DNA from: CAZJHX01 sp964545715
GTDB lineage: Bacteria > Myxococcota_A > UBA9042 > GCA-2863065
Assembly (NCBI GenBank): GCA_964545715.1
Contig: CAZJHX010000041.1
Location: 5,563-69,562 of the forward strand
Reading direction: 5' to 3'
DNA length: 64,000 nt
Numbering within the stretch: the first letter of the stretch is position 1; each line of letters opens with the position of its first letter. Made by a program: the position numbers and the translations under genes. Below the pieces are notes generated by a model. The model was not told the origin of the DNA, searched no databases, and saw only the letters and a list, made by a program, of their open reading frames with translations. This document shows positions 1 to 8,500 of this stretch, piece after piece.

Positions 1-1
1 C

Positions 2-2482
2 GGTGACCTGTGCACCGACGACGTGTGCGATCTGGGCACCGGCGATTGCTCCAACGGCGCCAAAATCTGCGATGACAACACGCTGTGCACCGCCGACAGC
101 TGCGACCCGACCACGGGTGTGTGCGAGTTTGCGCCCAAGAGCTGTGACGACGGCGACCCCTGTACGCTCAACATCTGCGCCATCACCACCGGCGAGTGCG
201 ACAACAAGCCCAAGAACTGCGACGACGAGGACGTCTGTACCACCGACACGTGTGACGCGGTCACCGGCGACTGCGTCAACGCTCCGACCTGCAACGACGG
301 CAACAACTGCACCGACGATATCTGCGACGCGCTGGGCGGCTGCACGTTCCAGGACAAAGACTGCGCCGACGCGGACACGTGCACCAACGACTCCTGCGAC
401 GCGGTCACGGGCGAGTGCGTCAACGAGGTCGAGACCTGCGACGACGGCGACCCCTGCACGCTCGGCCTGTGCAACCCGGCCAACGGCGCCTGCAGCTACA
501 CCAACAACCCCTGCGATGACGACGACAAATGCACCGCGGACGGCTGCACCCAGGCCGACGGCTGCACGAACGTGGCCGTGCTCTGCGACGACGGCAACCA
601 GTGCACCTCGGGCGAGTGCAACGCGGCGGACGGCCAATGCATCTTTACCAAGATCGGCTGCGACGACGGCGAGCCGTGCACCCAGGACCTGTGCACCCCC
701 GGCGTCGGCTGCGAGAGCACCCCGCTGGACTGCGAGGACGGCAACCCGTGCACCATCAACAAGTGCGACGCTGAAATCGGCGGCTGCGTCGACACGCTCA
801 AGGCCTGCGACGACTCCATCGCCTGCACCGATGACAGCTGTGACTCACTGACCGGCGACTGCATCAACGTGGCCAAGGACTGCAACGACAACGACGCGTG
901 CACCGACAACCAATGTGACATCGGCACCGGCGACTGCGAGTTCCCCGACAAGGTCTGCGACGACGCCAACCAGTGCACCAACGACTCCTGCAACCCGGTG
1001 ACGGGCTGCCTGTTCGAGTTGATCGTGTGCGAGGACGGCGAGGCCTGCACCGTCGACACCTGCGACACATCGACCGGCTGCAAGTTTACGACCCTGGACT
1101 GCAACGACTCCAACGCGTGCACCACCGACAAGTGCACCGCCGAGGGCGAGTGCGAGTACACCGACGTCACCTGCTTCGACGACAACATCTGCACCAACGA
1201 CAGCTGCCACATCACGCTGGGCTGCGTCTTTGAGCCCAAGTGCGACGATAAGAACGTCTGCACCGTGGACTCCTGCGCCGGGGACGGCTCCTGCAGCTAC
1301 ACCGACCTGGTCTGCAAGGACGGCAACAACTGCACGATCGACCTGTGCGACGCCACCGACGGGTGCAACTATCCGGCGCTGTGCAACGACGGCACACCGT
1401 GCACCCAGGACTTCTGCAACCCGAACACCGACCCGGGCACCTGCTCCTTCTTCGAGAAGAACTGCGACGACGGCAGCCCGTGCACCATCGACAGCTGTGA
1501 CTTCGAGGACGGCACCTGCCTGCACAGCCTGTTTGACTGCGATGACGGCGACACGTGTACGGACGGCGTGTGCGTTGACGGCGGCGGCGGCACCTGCGAC
1601 TTCCTGAACGCCTGCGACGACAGCAACCCGTGCACGACGGACACCTGTGACCCGGTGACCAAAGAGTGCTCCAACGCGCTGATCAGCTGCGACGACGGCA
1701 ACGCGTGCAGCGAGGATCTCTGCAACGCTCTCACCGGCGCCTGCTTCTTCATCCCGGTCGACTGCAACGACGACAACAAGTGCACGACCGACGGCTGCGA
1801 CACCGACACCGGCTGTCTCAACGTCAGTACCGCCGCCGAGTGCAGCGACGACAACTTCTGCACGGTCGACTTCTGCGACCCGGTCAAGGGCTGCATCTTC
1901 ACGCCCATCGCCAGCTGCGAGGTCGAGTGTCCCGCCGCCGGTGACGACGCCTTCTGCAACGACGGCAACGCCTGTACGGTCGGCAAGTGCCTGGCCAGCG
2001 CCGGCTCCACGACGGGCTTCGCCTGTACCTTCAACCCGCTGGATTGCGACGACGGTGACAAGTGCACCCAGAACGACTGCAAGTCCACCATCGGCTGCGT
2101 CTTCCCGGCGGTCGACTGCGAGGACGGCAACCAGTGCACGCTGGACAACTGCAACGGCGCGACCGGCGGCTGCGCCAGCGTGGCCAACCCGTGCGACGAT
2201 CAGAACGCGTGTACGACCGACCAATGCGACAGCCAGACCGGCTGCTCTCACATCTACGCCTGCAACGACGCCAACGCCTGCACCATCGACACCTGTGACA
2301 CGGTGGTCGGCTGCGCCAACACGCCCAAGGACTGCTCGGACGGCGAGAACTGCACGCTGGACGAGTGCGACAAGGGCAACGGCGTGTGCTCCAACCCGCC
2401 CGACCCGTGCGTCGACGGCAACGACTGCACCGAGGACGGCTTCTCCGAGGAGGAGGCCGGCTGCATCTTCCTGCCGCTGTAG
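2..2482 (+). CDS. Giant Cys-rich CTDC-repeat protein, upstream segment (5' end outside window)
   Basis: The frame is already open at the left edge, so the N-terminus and any secretion signal lie outside the window. The product is an uninterrupted tandem array of about 24-residue units of the form C(D/N)DGNxCTxDxCDxxTGxC. This pattern fits the Dictyostelium (slime mold) repeat family (Dicty_CTDC), known from Dictyostelium extracellular-matrix proteins and also found in bacteria. Several Cys per repeat predict a disulfide-rich extracytoplasmic stalk or fibre. The frame ends at a TAG (2480-2482), but the same frame continues past it with correctly spaced Cys (FVCADAAPCPIARCD) up to the N gap. 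This is therefore probably the front of the protein resuming at about 2566, broken by a nonsense codon or assembly error. Function is unknown; a surface or matrix role is inferred. Confidence 0.8.
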   Translation, partial: GDLCTDDVCDLGTGDCSNGAKICDDNTLCTADSCDPTTGVCEFAPKSCDDGDPCTLNICAITTGECDNKPKNCDDEDVCTTDTCDAVTGDCVNAPTCNDGNNCTDDICDALGGCTFQDKDCADADTCTNDSCDAVTGECVNEVETCDDGDPCTLGLCNPANGACSYTNNPCDDDDKCTADGCTQADGCTNVAVLCDDGNQCTSGECNAADGQCIFTKIGCDDGEPCTQDLCTPGVGCESTPLDCEDGNPCTINKCDAEIGGCVDTLKACDDSIACTDDSCDSLTGDCINVAKDCNDNDACTDNQCDIGTGDCEFPDKVCDDANQCTNDSCNPVTGCLFELIVCEDGEACTVDTCDTSTGCKFTTLDCNDSNACTTDKCTAEGECEYTDVTCFDDNICTNDSCHITLGCVFEPKCDDKNVCTVDSCAGDGSCSYTDLVCKDGNNCTIDLCDATDGCNYPALCNDGTPCTQDFCNPNTDPGTCSFFEKNCDDGSPCTIDSCDFEDGTCLHSLFDCDDGDTCTDGVCVDGGGGTCDFLNACDDSNPCTTDTCDPVTKECSNALISCDDGNACSEDLCNALTGACFFIPVDCNDDNKCTTDGCDTDTGCLNVSTAAECSDDNFCTVDFCDPVKGCIFTPIASCEVECPAAGDDAFCNDGNACTVGKCLASAGSTTGFACTFNPLDCDDGDKCTQNDCKSTIGCVFPAVDCEDGNQCTLDNCNGATGGCASVANPCDDQNACTTDQCDSQTGCSHIYACNDANACTIDTCDTVVGCANTPKDCSDGENCTLDECDKGNGVCSNPPDPCVDGNDCTEDGFSEEEAGCIFLPL

Positions 2483-2538
2483 ACCGCCCAGTTCGTCTGC
2501 GCCGACGCCGCCCCCTGCCCCATCGCCCGCTGCGACGC

Positions 2539-2548
2539 NNNNNNNNNN
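2539..2548. other. Assembly gap (10 N)
   Basis: Ten undetermined bases lie inside the giant repeat gene. Identical-looking repeats on both sides make this an expected place for a short-read assembly to break, so the true length of missing DNA is unknown. Confidence 0.99.
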
Positions 2549-2555
2549 ACGCCAT

Positions 2556-2572
2556 CTTGGCGTGACTGGAGT
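2556..2572. other. Probable sequencing-adapter remnant at gap edge
   Basis: Bases 2557-2572 read TTGGCGTGACTGGAGT. From memory, this matches 16 consecutive bases of an Illumina indexed PCR primer (the end of the index 6 reverse complement followed by GTGACTGGAGT). It is not repeat-like, it abuts the N gap, and it carries the in-frame TGA (2563-2565) that closes the repeat frame here. It is most simply contaminating adapter, not genome. Confidence 0.6.
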
Positions 2573-5500
2573 CCCCCCGTGGCACCTTCGCATCTTGCGA
2601 CTCCGAGACGGGCTGCTCCGACGACTCCAAGTGCGACGACGGCAACGCCTGCACCCAGGACGACTGCGACGCGCTGCTCGCCTGCTCCTACACGCAGATC
2701 CTGTGTGACGACGGCAACTCCTGCACGGTCAACGCCTGCCTGCCGGCCGTCGGCTGCCTGTTCAACGACAAAAACTGCAACGACGGCGACTTCTGCACGA
2801 AGGACGGCTGCGACACGGCGACCGGCATCTGCACGCACGGCATCATCGAGTGCGACGACGGCAACGCCTGCACGCTGGACAGCTGTGATCCCAAGAAGGG
2901 CTGCGTCGCCGAGCCGCTGGACATCGCCAAAGAGTGTGACGACGAGATCCCGTGCACCAAAGAGCTGTGCGACCCGGTCGGCGGCTGCCAGAACGTGAAG
3001 CTGGCCACCTGCGAGTGCCCGGGCGGCACCAACGCCGAGTGCGACGACGGTGACGCCTGCACCCTCAGCGTATGCGACCCCGCTACCAACGTCTGTGCGC
3101 AGGGCGACGTGGTCTGCAACGACAACGACCCGTGCACCATCGACTTCTGCGACAGCGCCCTGGGCTGCCTGCTGGAGCCTGTCGTGTGCGACGACAACCA
3201 GAAGTGCACCGCCGACTCCTGCAACGCCGTCACGGGCATCTGCGAGTTTGAGGCGCTGAACTGCGACGACCTCAACGCCTGCACCACCGACCTGTGCGAG
3301 CCGTCGATCGGCTGCGTCAACACCGGCGGCGACTGTGATGACAAAGACGTCTGCACGACGGACAGCTGTGACAAGGTGGCCGGCTGCTCCAACGAGCCCG
3401 CCATCGATTGCGGCGACGGCAAGCTGTGCACGGTCGACTCCTGCCACGGCGTGCCCAACGCCGCGGGCGATCTGATCGCGACATGCGCCAACACCCCGGT
3501 CGACTGCGACGACAGCAACGCGTGCACAAACGACACCTGCAAGGCTGAGGACGGCCAGTGCCAGAACGAGGGTATCGTCTGCGACGACAACAGCCAGTGC
3601 ACCCTGGACAGCTGCGCTCCGGCGACCGGCTGTGTCTTTGCCAACAAGTGCGACGACAGCAACCCGTGCACGGTGGACGCATGCGAGGAGGCCAGCCTGG
3701 GCTGCAGTCACACGCCCACGGACTGCACGGACTTCGTGGACGGCAACGACCCGAACCTCTGCACCGATGACACCTGCGACCCGGCCAGCGGCTGCGTGAA
3801 CACGGACAAGGACTGCAGCGACGGCAACGCCTGCACCGTGGATTCCTGCTCAATCGTGGCCGACGGCCAGGGTGTGAAGGGCGCGCAATGCGAGACGGCG
3901 CCCGTGGACTGCAACGACAACTCGGTCTGCACTGTCGACCTGTGCGACCCGGCGACGGGCTGCACCAACAACAAGATCAACTGCGCGGACGGCGTCTACT
4001 GCAGTCAGGACCAGTGCCACTTCCTGACCGGCTGCTTCAACACGCCGATTCAGAACTGCCCGCCCAACGGCCCGGTCGGCTGCAAGACGGCCGCGGACTG
4101 CGACGACAAGAGCGCGTGCACCACGGACGCGTGCATCGGCGGGGGCTGCAAAAACATCGTCATCTCCTGCACCGACGGCAACCCGTGCACGCTGGACCAG
4201 TGCAACCCGATCGCCGGCTGCCAGTTCCCCGACAAGGACTGCGCGGACGACGACATCTGCACCGAGGACACCTGCGCCGGCAACGGTAACTGCGTCCACG
4301 TACAGAAGACGTGCAACGACGGCGACCCGTGCACAAACGACACCTGCAACCAGATCACGGACTGCACGTTCGTTTACGGCTGCGAGGACAACAACGAGTG
4401 CACGTTCGACATCTGCAACCCGAGCGAGGGCTGCCAGAACTTCAGCCAGGACTGCTCAGACGGCAACGCGTGCACCACCGACACCTGCGACCCGGCGACC
4501 GGCGCGTGCACCTACTCGGCCATCGACTGCAACGACGACAACCCGTGCACTGTCGAAGAGGACGAGTCCGGGACCTCCCTGTGCGACGAGGAGGACGGCT
4601 GCGTGTACCTGAAGAGGGACTGCGACGACAGCAGCAAGTGCACCACCGACCTGTGTGACCCGCAGACGGTCGACGGCTGCGGCTACACGGCCACGTGCGC
4701 CGACCCGAACGCGGGCACCACGGACGGGGGCGAGGAGATCACCCGGGGCGCCCACGGCACCGTCACCTGCGACGACTCCAACCCGTGCACGATCGACTCC
4801 TGCAACCCAGAGACGGGCTGCGTGTTCGTGACCAAGACCTGCGACGACGGCAACGCGTGCTCCGAGGACAGCTGTGACCCGGTCACCGGGTTCTGCGTGC
4901 AGAAGCCGCTGGACTGCGACGACACGTCGGCATGCTCCGTCGACGTCTGTGACCCGAAGGTGGGCTGCATCAACTCGCCGGTCAGCTGCGATGACTCCGA
5001 CGCGTGCACCACGGATGGCTGCGTCGCAGACTCGGGCTGCTTCCACGCGCCGATCAACTGCAACGACGGTAACGACTGCACCATCGACGGCTGCAACCCG
5101 GGCGTCGGCTGCACGAACACCCCGAAGATTTGCACCGACTCCAGCCCGTGCACCGAGGACACCTGCACGCCGGCGACCGGCTGCTTGAACTTGCCCAAGG
5201 ACTGCACCGACTACGACTCCACGGGCGCCGAGAAGGTCTGCACCATCGACAGCTGCCACGAGTCACTGGGCTGCATCCACACGCTGATCCCCAACACGGT
5301 CTGCTCATGCGAGCAGGACAGCGAGTGCGACGACAGCGACTCCTGCACAAACGACGTCTGCGTCAACTCGCCGACCGGCAAGGTCTGCAAGTACAACCCG
5401 AAGGCCTGCGAGGACGGCGATCCCTGCACCCTGGGCTTCTGCGCCAACGGCGACTGCCAGCAAGTGGCGAACCCGTGCGACGACACCAACGCCTGCACCG

Positions 5501-8500
5501 CGGACAGCTGTGACCCGGCGGCGGGTGGCTGCCAGCATGCGGTTATCGCGGAGTGCGTTTACAACTGCAAAGTCGACTCGGACTGCTCGCTGGCCATCGA
5601 GGGCCAGGCCTGCTCGGTCGCCAACTGTGACCTGGGCCAGCCTCACCCGACGGTGCCGGGCGAGTTCTCGTGCGTCACCGGGCCGAAGTTCGATCCCGCT
5701 GCCGGCATCAACCTGTGCGAGGACGGCAGCCCGTGCACCATCGACAGCTGTGACCCCGCGAAGGGCGGCTGCGTGCAAGAGGTCAAGAGCTGCGACGACG
5801 ACGACGAGTGCACCATCGACAGCTGCTCCAACCTGGACGGCACGTGCACGAACCTGGGCGTCATCTGCAACGACGACGATCCGTGCACCACCGACACGTG
5901 CGTGACCGGCGAGGGCTGCGTTGGCAACCCGATTGACTGCAGCGACGGCGACGTCTGCACCGTAGACATCTGCAACCCGGGTACCGGCGCGTGTGAGAGC
6001 ACCGGCCTGGCTTGCAGCGACGGCCTGCCCTGCACAGCGGACGCCTGCAACCCGGAGACCGGCGAGTGCGAGTTCGCGGCCAAGAGCTGCGATGACGGCA
6101 ACAACTGCACACTGAACTACTGCAACCCGCAGACCGGTGAGTGCGTGGATACGATCAAGACGTGCGACGACATCAACCCGTGCACCATCGACAGCTGCGA
6201 CCAGGGCACCGGCGACTGCGTCTTCGACGGGCTGCAGTGCAGCGACGGCAACAAGTGCACGCAGGACACGTGCAACGCCGAGGGCAAGTGCGAGAACACT
6301 CCAATCAACTGCGACGATGGTGACGAGTGCACGATCGAGTTCTGTGACGCGACCACCGGCGGCTGCAAGGCCGTCGTGAAGGACTGCGACGACCAGAACG
6401 TGTGTACGACGGATGCGTGCAACTCGACCTCGGGCGACTGCGAGTACACCGCCAAGACGTGCAGCGACAACAACCAGTGCACGGCCGATTCGTGCAACCC
6501 GCTGACGGGCGCCTGCACCAACGTGAAGAAGGCGTGCGACGACGGCAACGACTGCACAGACGATTACTGCAACCCGCTGCTGGCCAGCAACGAGGGCTGC
6601 GTGAATGTCGCGATTGCGCCGCAGCAGTGCGGTGAGGCCTGCCAGAACAACGGTGAGTGCGACGACAACAACGGCTGTACCGCGGACCTGTGCCTCTTCG
6701 GCAAGTGCGTGATCGCGCCGATGGACTGCGATGACGGCATCTGCTGCACCATCGACGGGTGCGACCCGAACACGCTGGAGTGCCGCTACGACAAGATCCC
6801 CGGCTGCGCTGAGAAGTGCTTCGGCGACGACTCTCTGTGCGACGACCAGGATCCGTGTACGACCGACAGCTGCCACCCGGACTCGGACGTCTGCATCTGG
6901 GACCCGGACCCGGACTGCGTGACGTGCAACAGCGACCTGGACTGCCTGCCGCAGTTCCACCCGGCCGCCATCCAGACCGGCGTGCTGAACTTCTGCGCGG
7001 TCGGCAACTGCGACAAGCCCGCGCCGGGCGACCAGGGCAAATGCGTGTGGTCACCCAAGGTCTGCCACGACGCCAACATCTGCACCTTCGACCAGTGCAT
7101 CCCGACGGATGGCTGCCAGTTCCGTACGGCGGGTGACCTGGACGGCGACGGTCAGATCGACTGCGACACGGGTTGCGATGAGGACACCGACTGCGACGAT
7201 GACAACCTCTGCACGGTGGACGCCTGCGAGCTCGAGACCAACAACTGCTTCTTCCTGCCGGTCGATTGCAACGACAGCGACGCGTGCACGCAGGACTACT
7301 GCCACCCGTCGGACGGCGGCTGCAACAACGTGGCGGACGCGGAGTGCGCCGGCCTGGGTCAGGACTGCAAGGTCGAGGCGGACTGCGATATCGGCGACAA
7401 GTGTGTCTTCGCGGCCTGCGCGCCGCTGGATACGGGCGCCGTCTGCCAGTACGAGCCGCGCAACTGCAACGACTACAACTCGTGCACGACCGACAGCTGC
7501 GACCCGGCGACCGGCTGCTTCTACGAGAAGGCTGACGACAGCTGTGACCCGCCGAAGTGCGCTGCCACCTCGGACTGCAACGACGACAACGCGTGCACCA
7601 GTGATGCGTGTGTCTTCGGCAAGTGCATCTACGAGCCGGTGGACGACTGTCCCAAGGTGTACTGCAGCCTGGACAGTGAGTGCATCGACGACCTCAACTG
7701 TACGCGCGATGAGTGCCTGCCGATCGGTGAGTGCCAGCACAACCAGGTGATCTGCCAGTCCGACAAGGGCTGCCAGTTCTTCAACGGCGAGTGCATCGAG
7801 GGTTATGGCTGCGAGTTCAACACGAACTTCGACTGCTCGGCGCCGTGCGTGAGCGACGCGGACTGCGACTCGGCCGACCTGTGCTACGCCAGCAAGTGTG
7901 GCGCGGGCGGCGTCTGCGAGATCCAGCTGATCGACGCGATCCCGCCGGACGATGAGGACGCCGTGTACCCGACCTATTGCACGGACTTCGACGACTGCAC
8001 GTATGACGTCTGCAACCCGCTGACGGGTAAGTGCACCTACATTCCGGATCCCGCGTGCGTCGGTACCTGCAAGACCAACGACGACTGCCCGGACCTGGGG
8101 ATCGCGTCGTGCGCGCCGCCGAAGTGCGCCGCGGGGGCCTGCACGCAGAACGTCATACCCTGCCAGGACTTCAACCCGTGCACAGCGGACAGCTGCAACG
8201 GCGCGACCGAGACGTGCCAGTACATTCCGATCGAGGGCTGCGTAGGCTGTGCGGCTGACGAGGAGTGCGACGACGGCGACGCCTGCACGGACGACACCTG
8301 TGACGGCGGCAACTGTGAGTTCGACTCCAAACAGAACTGCCTGCCGTGCGCCAACAACGGTGACTGCGTGCCGCCCGAGCCGTGTCAGTACGGCGTGTGC
8401 GACCAGGGCTCCAAGAAGTGTAAGTACCTGGAGATTCCGGACTGTGTTGGTTGTGACCCGGCGCTGCCGTCCAACCTCATCAAGGAGGCCTGTGACGACG

